Positions 1 to 10,267 are shown, counted from the stretch's first letter. The stretch: 64,000 nucleotides of DNA from Methanocorpusculum sp. (GCA_029986255.1 DALTYD010000002.1:1-64000); one strand, 5' to 3'. Numbers and translations: made by a program. The notes: a model not told the origin generated them from the sequence alone.

Positions 1-359
1 CCGCATCGAGGTTCCCGAGTTTTTGCAGTCGATGATTTTTGATGGAGTATGTAACTCAGCAACCGCAGATGACGACATCATCCCATCGACGTATAACCGA
101 AGATCCAAGCACGAGAACAGCATTCAAAGTTGTGCAAGGATCCACACAAAACAGCGGAAAGGATATGACGAATTCACCATCTGCAAGGGTAGCAAGAATA
201 AAAACACGATGAATGTGACGTTTTTATGGTGGTGCAGCAATAGTTCCATGCAACCGTGACTTCTGTACGACATGTTTCATTCAACACAACCATTCCTTAC
301 ATTGGCAACGATCTCATGTTCACGCCCGAAGACATCCAAAAATGTATCGAATCGGTTCG
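1..359. other. Unresolved leading stretch, probably more decayed coding DNA
   Basis: No gene that I can recognise lies here. A 78-codon plus-strand frame opens near position 23 but has no family features, is interrupted on all sides and has no Shine-Dalgarno sequence. It sits directly before a clearly decayed gene, so it may be the remains of that gene's N-terminus (which in intact relatives carries a cysteine-rich zinc-ribbon-like segment) or of a separate neighbour. I could not align it convincingly with either. Confidence 0.35.
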
Positions 360-1655
360 TTTCAATGTGAGACCAGTATTTGAATAAGAACGAAACCTTG
401 TAAATCGTTTATTTATGGAACAGTTCGCCGTATCACTAATTCCAGAGGGTTATCGTACTCTTTTAAGTAAAGTACCTGATAAGGAGAGCGAGTGGAGGCG
501 AACATTATTGTTGTAGGCGCAGGTGTGTACGATTCGTTATATTTTCCACCAATGAGCAATGGGAGATTCTACCCTGTGAAGCTGCTACGAAAATAGTACA
601 ACCAAAAAAGAAGATAATTCATGTAACCAATAAATCAGGAGAATATATAAAAGAGGAATAGAGCGTTCTTATCATCGGAATGATATCAGTATCACCAGAT
701 ATCAGAATCGGCAACAACGAGCTAATGATGACAGAAATTGACGAATGTGTTGCTGTGGAACGAGCAAAAATGTCGTATGCAGAAACAGAAGGCGCTACAC
801 ATGGATAACTTGTAAGAACTCGTTGAACACAAAAATTTGTTCATGACTTGGATCCATCAACCTAGGAAGATACTATCCTAGCAGATAATGAGATTCTTGA
901 ACAATATGAGATGAAATCAATTGAATTTATGCACAATGTTATTGCAAAAAATCCAAGGAACCAGTCGACAGTATCTTAATCGGATGGGAAGGAGAGCCTA
1001 GTGATGCTTCTGCTGACTCTCAAAGCAGTAGGAAAACGGCAAATTATTTGGAAAATACGGGTCTAGAGTTTGCAGAAACAATTGAAAATGTACAACATGT
1101 ACGAGGTGTATACAGACTTGAGTTTGTCGAATGTGCAAGAAATTCCAAGTTCTTGGTGGAATTTGAGATGAATGGCTCCACCCCTCTCATTAAATTATCG
1201 TTTATGTTGCCAAGCCTGTAAACATATACCGAGAACAGATATTATTAGGGATATAAGGGGAAAAGTGGTGTCATTTATTGACAGAGAAAGTATGAGTTTT
1301 CGATGAAATGCATGCAAAGCCCACGAATGAGGCAGATAAACATATTCCTTATCAATTAGTAGCAACCCCAATTCAACATTGGACTGCGATGCATGCCTAG
1401 CTATATTTATTCCGGGAGAGAACATCGTACAATCCAGTGTACGAGGTGGGACTTGATCGTATATGATGCTTTATATGTCCTGCATCAGGCCTCGCGTGCA
1501 TAAAATATATTGCATCAATGTACCTAGAGATACGGAGAAAGTGAAAGGCAAAACTCAGGGAACAGGGAAAACAAAACAACAAAACATTGGAATGGAGGTC
1601 TGAAGACCAGTGGTGTGTGAAAAAACCAGCATCAAAAAATAATATTGACAATTAA
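360..1655 (+). pseudogene. Decayed phosphoadenosine phosphosulfate (PAPS) reductase-family gene
   Basis: Three-frame reading recovers, in the right order, the parts of an archaeal PAPS-reductase-family protein (PUA-like N-terminal domain followed by a PP-loop ATP-pyrophosphatase domain). Near 420-470 the motif SLIPEGYRTLLSKVPDK appears, and near 740 ECVAVERAK. At 971-1000 the PP-loop reads TVS-stop-SDGKESLV where intact relatives have a TVSxSGGKDSLV type sequence. At 1054 NTGLEFAETIENVQHV appears, at 1193 NYRLCCQACK, at 1362 ATPIQHWTAMHA, and at 1431 NPVYEVGLDRI followed by CFICPAS. Between these pieces are in-frame stops (977-979 TAA, 1398-1400 TAG replacing Trp, 1464-1466 TGA replacing Gly) and at least two frame changes (between about 1000 and 1054, and between about 1100 and 1193). 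The gene can no longer make a working protein. Family identity is from memory of archaeal homologues; the 5' limit is uncertain. The 260 bases after it, up to the end of cobA, show nothing recognisable. Confidence 0.8.
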
Positions 1656-1916
1656 GTCTAATTCTGCGATGAACAAATATAAGCTAGGCAATCTCTAATG
1701 TGGAGGAGAAAAACTATTACTTTGCGTATATCTTGAAATGGGATACATACAGTCCATTCAGGGATAGACGAACTGTGTGACTGAGACTCTATAAAATGAT
1801 TTATTGGGATGAGAGAAAAGATAGCTAGCAATAGATATAAAGAGAGGTATCTGAAGAAAGAAATTGCCACATTATTTCGAGAGCTGTCTGCATATGCAGT
1901 TTTCAAAGACAATTAT

Positions 1917-2672
1917 TCAGTGTTGTGCCCAGGCTCCTTCTGAACCATCACGGTACAAACTAACAACTTCACCGACCACGATGATCGCGGGAGGCATCAC
2001 TCCTTCTCGGTCGGCAATCTCACCAATGTTGGAGAGAGTAGAACATGTTACTCGCTGATCCTTTCGAAATCCACGTTCGATCACTGCAATCTTCGTATCC
2101 GCAGCCATGCCATTTTCAACCAAACGTTTTGCAATAATCGGGAGATTTTTAACCCCCATGAAAATTACAATGGTACCGTGACTACCCGCAAGCCATTTCC
2201 AATCAATGGAGGAAATCGCCTTTTCTGGATCTTCATGGCCAGTAACAAACGTCACTTGACTTGCACATGCACGGTGAGTCAACGGTATACCAACACATTC
2301 TGGAACCGCAATCCCACTTGTCACTCCAGGGATAACTTCTACAGCAATACCATGTTTGCGGAGCGTTTCCATTTCTTCACCACCACGACCGAAGATAAAG
2401 GGGTCTCCTCCCTTCAGTCGAACAATTATTCCACCTTTTTTCGCCTTTTCAATCAAAATTGCTTCAATATCGGCCTGATTCATCATATGACATCCCCCGT
2501 ACTTACCAACATTAATCCTCTCAGCCGTCATAGGAAGGGTGGATAACACCTCTTCTCCTGGAAGCTGATCATACAGAATCACATCTGCCGAATCGATAAC
2601 TTCCCTGGCCTTTGCAGTTAGAAGTCCAAGGCAACCAGGACCTGAACCGACTAGATACACCTTACCAGTCAT
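1917..2672 (-). CDS. cobA: Uroporphyrinogen-III C-methyltransferase
   Basis: SAM-dependent uroporphyrinogen-III C-methyltransferase (SUMT), which adds methyl groups at C2 and C7 to give precorrin-2, the branch point to siroheme, cobalamin and coenzyme F430. The 251-residue length is normal for the single-domain enzyme. It opens with the glycine-rich SAM-binding loop VGSGPGCLGLLT; the family usually has Asp where Cys15 stands here. The RLKGGDPFIFGRG motif lies near residue 85 and the VIPGVTSG segment near 115. It is the last gene of the minus-strand tetrapyrrole operon and overlaps hemC by four bases. The position usually taken by hemD after it holds no hemD. Confidence 0.95.
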   Translation of the reverse strand: MTGKVYLVGSGPGCLGLLTAKAREVIDSADVILYDQLPGEEVLSTLPMTAERINVGKYGGCHMMNQADIEAILIEKAKKGGIIVRLKGGDPFIFGRGGEEMETLRKHGIAVEVIPGVTSGIAVPECVGIPLTHRACASQVTFVTGHEDPEKAISSIDWKWLAGSHGTIVIFMGVKNLPIIAKRLVENGMAADTKIAVIERGFRKDQRVTCSTLSNIGEIADREGVMPPAIIVVGEVVSLYRDGSEGAWAQH

Positions 2673-3565
2673 AATTTCACTCCAAGTTCATCTCTTGCCT
2701 CTTCAATAAGTTCTGATGCACTTTCACGAAGCTGTATTCCGATCTCAGTTGCTTCCTCAAAGCTTTTGACAGTCTCGGTAATTCGAACGCTTTTAGTGCC
2801 ATCCAAAGATAAAATCTCTGCAATCAGATTACCATTGCGACAGAAAATACCCTGAGGGGTAAAACAACCACCACCAACTTGCTCCATCACCCGTCGTTCA
2901 ACTCCAGTATCGAACGCTGTATATGAATCATTCAGCGGTGCAAACACATCTCTAAGTTCAGGAGTGTCCCGACAGACCACAGCGATCGCTCCCTGATTTG
3001 GAGATGGTACAAATTGATCCAAAGGTAGGCGCACTCCATTTACATGATAGCCGAGTCGCGCTAAACTTGCCTCCGCAAGCACAATAGCATCGTAGAGACC
3101 ATCGTTCAGCTTAGTAAGTCTAGTATCTACATTGCCTCGCAACGGTTCCACTCGCACATTGGGCATGCAATGATAATATCGAGACAGTTGTGCACGACGC
3201 CGAGTACTTGATGTTCCGACCGAGTATATTTCATCTAAAGGCCGGTTAAACACAAAAAAATCATATGGAGGATCACGAGGAGGAATCGCCACAATTAGGA
3301 GATCTTCAGGTCGTTTTGCTGGAATATCCTTCATGCTATGAACCGCTGCATCAATTTCGCCACGTAAAATTGCATTGTCCAACTCTCGGACAAACACGCC
3401 CTGGCCACCAATCATATGGAGACCACGATCAAGCGCAGAATCACCGGCAGTGGTAATTATCTTCAATTCAGAGGAGAAACCCAATTCAGTGAGACGCTTG
3501 AGCACGTTATTTGTTTGCACAAGTGCCAATTTACTACCACGAGTACCTATTCGTACACTCATCAT
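2669..3565 (-). CDS. hemC: Hydroxymethylbilane synthase (porphobilinogen deaminase)
   Basis: Condenses four porphobilinogen molecules into the linear tetrapyrrole hydroxymethylbilane in the cytoplasm. The protein is 298 residues, typical of the family. Visible family features are the N-terminal [11 protein letters not shown], the HSMKDIP segment near residue 77, [11 protein letters not shown] near 118, and Cys234 in GGGCFTP, the cysteine that should carry the dipyrromethane cofactor. Two adjacent ATG codons (3565 and 3562) overlap the hemL stop; either gives translational coupling, and the second begins at the usual start of the family. Confidence 0.96.
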   Translation of the reverse strand: MMSVRIGTRGSKLALVQTNNVLKRLTELGFSSELKIITTAGDSALDRGLHMIGGQGVFVRELDNAILRGEIDAAVHSMKDIPAKRPEDLLIVAIPPRDPPYDFFVFNRPLDEIYSVGTSSTRRRAQLSRYYHCMPNVRVEPLRGNVDTRLTKLNDGLYDAIVLAEASLARLGYHVNGVRLPLDQFVPSPNQGAIAVVCRDTPELRDVFAPLNDSYTAFDTGVERRVMEQVGGGCFTPQGIFCRNGNLIAEILSLDGTKSVRITETVKSFEEATEIGIQLRESASELIEEARDELGVKL

Positions 3566-4800
3566 TTCCCGTACACCTGCAGAAGTTTTGACATTTCAAA
3601 ATCTCCATGAGCTGTTGAGAGGAAATTCGTTTCAAACTGGGAAGGTGATAGAAACACACCAGAAGAAAGTGCTTTTTCCCAGAAGATGTGAAATGCATCC
3701 ACATCACACTGCTTTGCTTCAGCATAGTTCTGGGGAGCAGAAGAACGGAAGAAGTACTTAAACATAGAACCAATCCGAACAAACGTCCCAGACGCATGAG
3801 ATGGAATGATATCTTCAATCAACTTTGTTCTTTCGTCCAACGTTGCGTAGATGTCTTCGTGCATGTGTAGATATTTGTTCATAGCAAGTCCTGCAGCCAT
3901 TGTCGCAGGATTTGCATTGAATGTGCCTGCATTGTAGACAGAACCGGAGGGAGAGATCATCTCCATAACCTCCCTTCGTCCACCGAACACTCCGATCGGC
4001 AGGCCACCGCCAACAATCTTTCCAAGAGTGGTTAAATCAGGTTTGACATCAAACATCACCTGTGCACCGCCGATTCCAAGCCGATATCCTGTAATAACTT
4101 CATCAAAGATGAGGAGAACATCATGCGTCGATGTAATCTCGCGAACAGCCTTGAGATAACCATCTTCCGGAAGGACAGGGCCAATATTTCCCATCACCGG
4201 TTCGAGGATGAACGCTGCAATATTCTTGTTTTTCGACAGCAACACTTCCAAAGCGTCCGGATCATTATAGGGAACAGGACATGTATGCGCTGCAAAATCT
4301 GGAAGCACACCCGCTGAATCAGGAGAAACACGAGCCATTGCACCAGAACCAGCAGAGATTAGCACTGTGTCATGGGCACCATGAAACCCACCATCCACCT
4401 TGGCGATATCAGTTTTTCCTGTGAACCCACGTGCAAGCCGAAGGGCAGTCATGGTAGCTTCAGTACCTGTTGAGACAAAACGGAGCATATCGATCGCTGG
4501 ATGGTCAGAAATGATCCGCTTGGCCAGATCAATCTCAAGTTCAGTCGGAGTACCATACAACCAGCCGTTATCTAGCTGGGAGGAGATAGCAGCTTTAATC
4601 ACCGAATTTGCATGCCCAAGGATTAACGGACCATAACCAAGGCAGCAATCCACAAGAGTCATGTCTTCAACGGTGGTTAGTACTGCACCCTTTGCACTCT
4701 TCACATAAAACGGATAGGGTTTGATGGCCCGCACCGGACTGGAAACCCCCCCTGGAAGAAATTTTTTTGCTTCATTAAACAATTCTTTACTATTGCTCAT
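3562..4800 (-). CDS. hemL: Glutamate-1-semialdehyde 2,1-aminomutase
   Basis: PLP-dependent enzyme that turns glutamate-1-semialdehyde into 5-aminolevulinate, second step of the C5 pathway. With the start at 4800 the protein has 412 residues and begins like its relatives ([16 protein letters not shown]). An in-frame ATG three codons upstream is possible, but 4800 gives an ATGA overlap with the hemB stop. The Schiff-base lysine is Lys261 in [13 protein letters not shown], and FDEVITGYR near residue 232 carries the PLP-ring aspartate. It lies between hemB and hemC and overlaps both. Confidence 0.96.
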   Translation of the reverse strand: MSNSKELFNEAKKFLPGGVSSPVRAIKPYPFYVKSAKGAVLTTVEDMTLVDCCLGYGPLILGHANSVIKAAISSQLDNGWLYGTPTELEIDLAKRIISDHPAIDMLRFVSTGTEATMTALRLARGFTGKTDIAKVDGGFHGAHDTVLISAGSGAMARVSPDSAGVLPDFAAHTCPVPYNDPDALEVLLSKNKNIAAFILEPVMGNIGPVLPEDGYLKAVREITSTHDVLLIFDEVITGYRLGIGGAQVMFDVKPDLTTLGKIVGGGLPIGVFGGRREVMEMISPSGSVYNAGTFNANPATMAAGLAMNKYLHMHEDIYATLDERTKLIEDIIPSHASGTFVRIGSMFKYFFRSSAPQNYAEAKQCDVDAFHIFWEKALSSGVFLSPSQFETNFLSTAHGDFEMSKLLQVYGK

Positions 4801-5771
4801 GCAAGCCACCTCGCGACGTCCTGAGCATAGTATGTGATAATCAGATCAGCACCCGCGCGTTTAATGCAGGTAAGAGACTCCAGTACACTCCGTTTTTCAT
4901 CAATCCATCCATTTTTAGCTGCGGCTTTAATCATTGCATATTCTCCAGAAACCTGATAGGCTACCGTTGGGAGACCTAGTGCCTTAACTTGCGCAAGTAC
5001 ATCCAAATAAAACCCCGCAGGCTTGACCATCAAGATATCTGCACATTCATCTTTGTCCAACACAGATTCACGAAGGGCCTCACGACCATTTGCAGGATTT
5101 ATCTGATAGGTAGAACGATCACCAAATGAGAAGCCAGAATTCGCAGCTTCCCGAAAAGGGCCATAGAGAGCAGACGCAAATTTAGTGGAGTATGACATAA
5201 TTGGGATGTGTTCATATCCAACAGCATCAAGTGCTTCACGAATAGAACTAACCATTCCATCAAGCATGCAGGAGGGTGCAAGCATATCGGATCCAGCCGC
5301 TGCCTGACTAACAGCTATCTTTTGCATAAGCGCAAGCGAGGCATCGTTGTCCAGATCCAAACCATCACATGATTCATGAATGATACCACAGTGACCGTGG
5401 TCAGTATATCCACATGCACAGAGATCTGTGATAACAACCATATCTGGAACATCTGCTTTTATGACACGCGTTGCCTCCTGAATGACACCATCCACAGCAA
5501 AAGCAGAACTTGCAGCTGCATCTTTGATTTTAGGAATACCAAAGAGCATTACAGCTTTGATACCATCTGCAGAAAGGTCATTTGCTACGTCTGAAGCAGA
5601 TGATAGAGGCCAGCGATATTGACCAGGCATGGTAGTGATGGGGATTTTTTCTTTTGCCTCTTCCACAAAGAACAGTGGCATAATAAGATCATTGCGCGTT
5701 ACTTGAGTTTCAGTAAAGAGAGTTTGCAAACTCTGTTTTCTCAGTCGTCTTAATCTGGTTTGAGGAAACAT
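4797..5771 (-). CDS. hemB: Porphobilinogen synthase (5-aminolevulinate dehydratase)
   Basis: Joins two 5-aminolevulinate molecules to porphobilinogen. The 324-residue length is typical. Two active-site lysines are visible: Lys197 in SYSTKFAS and Lys250 in MVKPAGFY. The catalytic zinc triad is present as Cys118, Cys120 and Cys128 in [14 protein letters not shown], so this is the zinc-dependent form. The start overlaps the end of hemA by 22 bases, which suggests coupling within the operon. Confidence 0.96.
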   Translation of the reverse strand: MFPQTRLRRLRKQSLQTLFTETQVTRNDLIMPLFFVEEAKEKIPITTMPGQYRWPLSSASDVANDLSADGIKAVMLFGIPKIKDAAASSAFAVDGVIQEATRVIKADVPDMVVITDLCACGYTDHGHCGIIHESCDGLDLDNDASLALMQKIAVSQAAAGSDMLAPSCMLDGMVSSIREALDAVGYEHIPIMSYSTKFASALYGPFREAANSGFSFGDRSTYQINPANGREALRESVLDKDECADILMVKPAGFYLDVLAQVKALGLPTVAYQVSGEYAMIKAAAKNGWIDEKRSVLESLTCIKRAGADLIITYYAQDVARWLA

Positions 5772-7027
5772 ATTTGTTCACCACGAGTAATCGCATCAAC
5801 TAATTTTTTAGCTGTTGTAATATCAGTACACTCAGCACTCGCCCGGATTGAGAGAGTGAGATTAGCGAGTAGTTTTTTGGTTAGGACACGGGTCAAATCA
5901 TCGATCACATCGATCGAGGAAGAGTTAAGAGAATCCAGCTTTCCAAGAGCCTTATCACGTTCTCGTACACGAATTGATTCTGCCCATGTATAAAGTCCTG
6001 CAACTAGATCACCTGCAGAGGTACGATTGTAGAGTCGTATAAACTCAGGCAGATAGAATCTGATCAGCTCACCTGCATGAACAGCTTCATCTTTACGATG
6101 TTCCATATTCTGCTCCGCTATGAATCGCAGGTCATCAATAGTAAAGAGATGAACACCAGGGATATCGCGGCAGGAATCCTCAGTGTCGCGTGGTTGAGCA
6201 ATGTCAATAAGAATCAGCTTTCGGGGAGTCGAATCGAGGGGCCATAAGCGTTCGTTCATGGCAATGGAAAGTGACTCTGCAGTAATTATGGCATGTGGAG
6301 CTGCAGTACATGAGATAACAACGTCAGACAAAGCAATACATGGATAGAGCTGATCCATATGCATAGCGCGACCCCCAATTTCCCGGGCAAGTTCTACAGC
6401 GTGGTTGTAGGTGCGATTCGTAACGTAGATTGCTCGCAAATTTTTTTCAGCAAGGGCCTGACTGACAAGTTTCCCCATTTCACCACCACCTACAACGAGA
6501 ATGTTACAACCATCAAGATTGCCGAGCTGTTCTTCAGCAAGTTGAACGGCTGCTGAACCAATGGAGACTGCACCACGATTGATATTGGTTTTGGAACGAA
6601 TGGTAACACCGAGGTGGATAGCAGTGTTGATGCATAGATCAAGGATGGAGTCGGAAGTTTCGCATTCATGGGCAAGTAAGATGGCGCGTTTGAGCTGACC
6701 AAGGATCTGATCTTCACCAATGATCATTGACTCAGTACCCACTGCAAGTGCAAGGAGATGACGCAAGGCTTCCTCTTCTTCATAGAGAGTAAAACCAGTA
6801 CGTCCAAGGCTGTGGAGATAATCAATAAGTGCAGAACCAGTACCATGCACAAGAATTTCAACGCGGTTACAGGTCTGCAATAGAATGATTCCTTTGAAAT
6901 ATTTCTTAGAGGTAGTAAGAAATTCTATTTCGTCGACAAACCGATATTCAGCAAGTTGAGTCTGATTCAAGAGAGTGTGATCAATTCCAGCGATGGAGAT
7001 GGGTGTGAGAAGTCCAGTGCGAGGCAT
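5750..7027 (-). CDS. hemA: Glutamyl-tRNA reductase
   Basis: NADPH-dependent reduction of Glu-tRNA(Glu) to glutamate-1-semialdehyde, the committed step of archaeal tetrapyrrole synthesis. I place the start at the ATG at 7027 (MPRTGLLTPISIAG), which overlaps the preceding gene's stop by one base (TGATG). A longer frame adds 16 unconserved residues. The result is 425 residues. The catalytic cysteine is Cys53 in LQTCNRVEI, the following GEDQILGQ segment is typical, and the Rossmann domain shows VVGGGEMGK. The C-terminal dimerisation helix is present. Confidence 0.95.
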   Translation of the reverse strand: MPRTGLLTPISIAGIDHTLLNQTQLAEYRFVDEIEFLTTSKKYFKGIILLQTCNRVEILVHGTGSALIDYLHSLGRTGFTLYEEEEALRHLLALAVGTESMIIGEDQILGQLKRAILLAHECETSDSILDLCINTAIHLGVTIRSKTNINRGAVSIGSAAVQLAEEQLGNLDGCNILVVGGGEMGKLVSQALAEKNLRAIYVTNRTYNHAVELAREIGGRAMHMDQLYPCIALSDVVISCTAAPHAIITAESLSIAMNERLWPLDSTPRKLILIDIAQPRDTEDSCRDIPGVHLFTIDDLRFIAEQNMEHRKDEAVHAGELIRFYLPEFIRLYNRTSAGDLVAGLYTWAESIRVRERDKALGKLDSLNSSSIDVIDDLTRVLTKKLLANLTLSIRASAECTDITTAKKLVDAITRGEQICFLKPD

Positions 7028-7641
7028 CAGAGATATCCTGCGACAAGATCGTCCGCATTTTTGTTGTCCCGACATCTTTGTTGAACGGCTTTATCGTGAA
7101 GAACATTTCTTAGAATCTCAGCACGTTTTTTTTGGTCGGGAACAGTTTTTCTCAGTTGCTCGCGTAGGGAAGCAAGCAAGCGAATCATGTTGTCAAGACC
7201 CCGATATCGCTCTTCAAGATCACTACGAATATAGCGAGGTACTGCAGGAGCATGACCTGATGTTGAGATTGCAATGGTGTACTCTTCTCCATGTACTGTT
7301 GAGGGAATAAGGAAATTTGCGTCATCACTGGTGGCACAGTTGTACCATTTTTCTGCAATTTTTGCAAATCGAAGGATACGTTCGTTCAATCGGGTATCCG
7401 AAAGTGCGGCAATAATGACGTCATGCTTCCGAATTAGTCTTTCTAGATTGTCATCATCGATATCGGCAACATCCACTTGTTTGATGGAAGTGTTTGGTAG
7501 AGACAAGACTTCCGGAGAAATACTTCGCGAGACGAAGGTCATTCTACATCCAATAAAATGGAGAGCTTTGCGAACACCGACTGCTCCTGCACCAAAGATA
7601 AGGATATGCTTTGCAGAGAGATCAAGCATCAGTGGAATCAT
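7027..7641 (-). CDS. Precorrin-2 dehydrogenase / siroheme synthase N-terminal-type protein
   Basis: NAD-dependent oxidation of precorrin-2 to sirohydrochlorin, from which methanogens make F430 (via CfbA) and siroheme. The 204-residue protein matches the Met8/CysG N-terminal family: hydrophobic start MIPLMLDLS, Rossmann loop IFGAGAVGVRKA at about residues 15-26, and the segment INT-like substitute with ATSDDANFLIPS near 110 that normally contacts the substrate. It is the first gene of the six-gene minus-strand operon. Whether it also chelates iron cannot be told from sequence. Confidence 0.88.
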   Translation of the reverse strand: MIPLMLDLSAKHILIFGAGAVGVRKALHFIGCRMTFVSRSISPEVLSLPNTSIKQVDVADIDDDNLERLIRKHDVIIAALSDTRLNERILRFAKIAEKWYNCATSDDANFLIPSTVHGEEYTIAISTSGHAPAVPRYIRSDLEERYRGLDNMIRLLASLREQLRKTVPDQKKRAEILRNVLHDKAVQQRCRDNKNADDLVAGYL

Positions 7642-7903
7642 CCTATTTAATTGGGTTCGCGTGTTACTTTAAGGTACTGTATTTCATACTTACAAAGTGA
7701 AGAAGTCAAATTTACCCATAAAATCATTTAATTATCACTGCAGATGAAGAAGCGATCGATTTTCAGCAGGAGAAGGAAAGGGGCATTGATGATGATCTCT
7801 ATTAAAAACTATGAACTAAAGCAATTTATCCAAAAATGAATTTGATGAAAATCATTGAAAAAATCAATAGTATGAAATACTGTTACATTCGTATATTATT
7901 AAT

Positions 7904-8302
7904 ATGAATTATGCAGAGAAGAGTTCAGAAGAGCTGGTGCATCTTCTTTACACAGAGGACAAAATTTCGCGCAATGCGGCAACAAAAGAGTTGGGGAAAA
8001 GAGGGAAAGAAGGATTTGCTTTGGCAGTCCCATTGCTTGCAGATGCATCATGGATTATTCGCTACCGTGCCTGCGAAATTCTTGGACTGACGCGACAAAT
8101 GGAGGCTTTGCCGATATTCCTTAAAATACTTGTCGACCCTTGTGATCATGTTCGATATATGGCAGTGAAAGGACTGGGTATTCTCGGGGATTTTCACGCT
8201 CTTCCAGCGCTAAACCACATGCTAGATGATGAAAATCCATTCGTTCGAAGGATTGCAAGAAAGGTTGTGACAGATCTCTCCCAAATTCAACAGAATAGAT
8301 AA
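7904..8302 (+). CDS. HEAT-repeat protein of unknown target
   Basis: A 132-residue protein built from about three to four PBS-lyase-type HEAT repeats. Repeats are visible at IRYRACEILGL, VRYMAVKGLGILGD and VRRIARKVV, each a pair of helices with the usual Ala/Gly and Arg spacing. Such proteins act as protein-binding scaffolds, but the partner cannot be read from sequence. It stands alone, divergent from the tetrapyrrole operon 262 bases away, with an AT-rich upstream region. No Shine-Dalgarno sequence is evident. After it, 8303-8582 holds nothing I recognise. Confidence 0.8.
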   Translation: MNYAEKSSEELVHLLYTEDKISRNAATKELGKRGKEGFALAVPLLADASWIIRYRACEILGLTRQMEALPIFLKILVDPCDHVRYMAVKGLGILGDFHALPALNHMLDDENPFVRRIARKVVTDLSQIQQNR

Positions 8303-8582
8303 TAGTTGTATTGCAAAATAGGAAATATGTATAGAATTTTGTATGAGTCTGTAAGTATAGATCTAGAGAACTGAAAACATAAAGGAGATAAACAAACAAG
8401 GATTGCATATGTACTCTCACTGGGGGAGGCTGTTCTAACGTAGAAATAATATCCAAGAGAAATATCATCTCCATTTTTTGATATTGCTCTGTTTTGTTTG
8501 GGAGAATAAGCAATACTAACCGTTTATCAATCATAGATTGTTCGAACGATAGGAAGACAATGAAGAAGACTATTGAAAAAAA

Positions 8583-9605
8583 TTAGTAATCTGTTTTCGT
8601 TTCAGTTCTGCCATCGTGACGTTTAACTGATGTCTTCGGAAGGTTGGATTTAATGTCTAAGATATCATCCTGCATCAATATCATTCGCTGCTGGAGTAAT
8701 TCTGCAAGAATAGCTTCTATACCTTCACCAGTGAAGGTTGAGATATTAAAGCAATTATCCACCGTTTTGAGATCGGCCTTGTTAACGACAGTCAGCATTG
8801 GAACTGTAACAATTCTTGTGATTTCTTCGCGAAGTTTTTCCTGCACCTCTAACGAATAGCCACAGTGTTCACTTGCATCGAACATAAACAAGACCAAATC
8901 CGCAACATGTACAAGAGCATTGAGTGCTTGTTTTTCAATGGAGTTGCGTTCTTCATTAATATGATCAAGCAGACCTGGTGTATCAATAAACTGAATCCGT
9001 TTTCTCCTCCCAACATCTCTATGGCCAACGATAACTCCCTTGGTAGTAAAGGGATAGGAGGCAATTTCCGGATCAGCACTAGATACCAGCCGGATAAAGG
9101 ATGACTTACCAACGTTTGGATATCCTGCGACCACGATAGTAAACTCAGTGGTGTTAATTGTAGGCAATTTGCGGAGCACATTCCGCACATCATTCAGGTA
9201 TCGAAGCGCATTATCTGCACGATGCACAATGGAGGCTATGCGAGCAACTGCACGCTTACGTTCGACTAATGGATCAGCACGTCGCATACTATTGGAGATT
9301 CCCCACCCAACGTTACGCACATTCTTTGCCGCCCAGCCTACCATGCCAAGCGCACGATGAAGATTATCCATACCAAAGAGAATAGCGCAAAGTTCACGAT
9401 AAAATGGAGGAAGTAGTTCAAACTCAGGAAAATTCTGAATGATATTTACTAGCTTATCATGGGTTGCCTGTGTAATGGCACGAACAAAATCTTTGTTTGC
9501 TCGGTTTTTATTATTTTTATCCCGCATTTTTTTTGCAGCACGCCGGAAACTGCGATCCAGCAATTCATCTGCAGTTGGTATCGTAGGAATAGTGTCAAAG
9601 TACAT
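8583..9605 (-). CDS. NOG1-family GTP-binding protein
   Basis: GTPase of the OBG superfamily related to eukaryotic NOG1, expected to act in assembly of the large ribosomal subunit. An N-terminal helical domain of about 160 residues is followed by the G domain with AGYPNVGKSS (G1), FTTKG (G2), DTPGLLD (G3) and VNKAD (G4). I prefer the start at 9605, giving MYFDTIPTIPTADEL as in archaeal relatives (340 residues); an upstream ATG at 9620 adds five residues. The gene ends with a charged, Lys/Arg-rich tail. Confidence 0.9.
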   Translation of the reverse strand: MYFDTIPTIPTADELLDRSFRRAAKKMRDKNNKNRANKDFVRAITQATHDKLVNIIQNFPEFELLPPFYRELCAILFGMDNLHRALGMVGWAAKNVRNVGWGISNSMRRADPLVERKRAVARIASIVHRADNALRYLNDVRNVLRKLPTINTTEFTIVVAGYPNVGKSSFIRLVSSADPEIASYPFTTKGVIVGHRDVGRRKRIQFIDTPGLLDHINEERNSIEKQALNALVHVADLVLFMFDASEHCGYSLEVQEKLREEITRIVTVPMLTVVNKADLKTVDNCFNISTFTGEGIEAILAELLQQRMILMQDDILDIKSNLPKTSVKRHDGRTETKTDY

Positions 9606-9803
9606 AAATCTCTGCTTCACTTGATATTTGAAAGCTGGGAATAATAATCAGTATGGAATTATATCGAGGATAAAACGATATCCATATTACACTTATCTCA
9701 CGATATCATCAATATTCGCATTCGGTAGATATAGAGAAAGAGAACGCTTATCAATCTAGTACATATGCTTATGCAGACGTAAGGCACAAAAATAATTATT
9801 AAC

Positions 9804-9810
9804 AAAAAAA
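9804..9810 (-). terminator. Poly-T terminator of tRNA-Leu
   Basis: On the minus strand a run of seven T residues begins four bases after the last tRNA nucleotide, with a second T5 run further on. Short T tracts directly after tRNA genes are the usual archaeal intrinsic terminators. Confidence 0.65.
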
Positions 9811-9813
9811 CAG

Positions 9814-9898
9814 TGCGAGGGATGGGATTCGAACCCAAGAACTACTACTAGACTAGCCCCTCAAGCTAGCGCCGTTGACCTGGCTTGGCTACCCTCGC
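9814..9898 (-). tRNA. tRNA-Leu (anticodon GAG)
   Basis: An 85-base class II tRNA. The acceptor stem GCGAGGG pairs with CCCTCGC, the discriminator base is A, and the anticodon stem CTAGC/GCTAG holds a loop TTGAGGG giving anticodon GAG. A long variable arm follows and the T arm carries GGTTCGAATCC. The 3' CCA is not encoded. It would read CUC and CUU codons. Confidence 0.95.
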
Positions 9899-9905
9899 AT
9901 ATGAT

Positions 9906-9952
9906 AAACCTGAACACAGGTTTACAGTATGACTTAAACATATAAGTCATAC
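9906..9952. repeat. Two perfect inverted repeats upstream of tRNA-Leu
   Basis: Two adjacent palindromes lie just 5' of the tRNA-Leu gene. The first has 7-base arms (9906-9912 and 9917-9923) around a 4-base loop. The second has 10-base arms (9927-9936 and 9943-9952) around a 6-base spacer. Both are perfect. The second contains an AT-rich stretch that reads as a TATA-like element on the minus strand about 42 bases upstream of the tRNA, so it could be an operator over the tRNA promoter. The rest of 9953-10249 shows no gene. Confidence 0.6.
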
Positions 9953-10267
9953 GAATAAATAAACATACTGATACGAAACAAGATTTGGAAACAAAACAGA
10001 CATTCAAGAGGTCGTATAAAGACGTCGTCAAAATACACTGCTATATTCCAGAATAGAATAAGCAGGATTTTTCCTGAAACGAGAATTTTTATATAGAGAT
10101 ACCGAAGGGACAAAAGTAAAGTCTACTGCATCAAATTTTGACAACGGAGAGATTTACACAGTTAGGATTAAACGGAATGTGAAAGAATCAACTGTAAAAC
10201 ACATCTTGGAGTTCCTCATCACCCAAACCGATCATATTAATTAGTGTAAGTGACGAACAATAATGAT

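Noticed and set aside
1397..1912. Two minus-strand frames (1397-1651 and 1658-1912) after cobA that could have been the missing hemD
   Set aside because: Neither resembles uroporphyrinogen-III synthase; the first is antisense to the PAPS-reductase remnant, which explains the sequence better.
8121..8534. 137-codon minus-strand frame antisense to the HEAT-repeat gene
   Set aside because: It is a shadow of the HEAT gene; the plus strand shows clear repeat periodicity, whereas the antisense product has no features.
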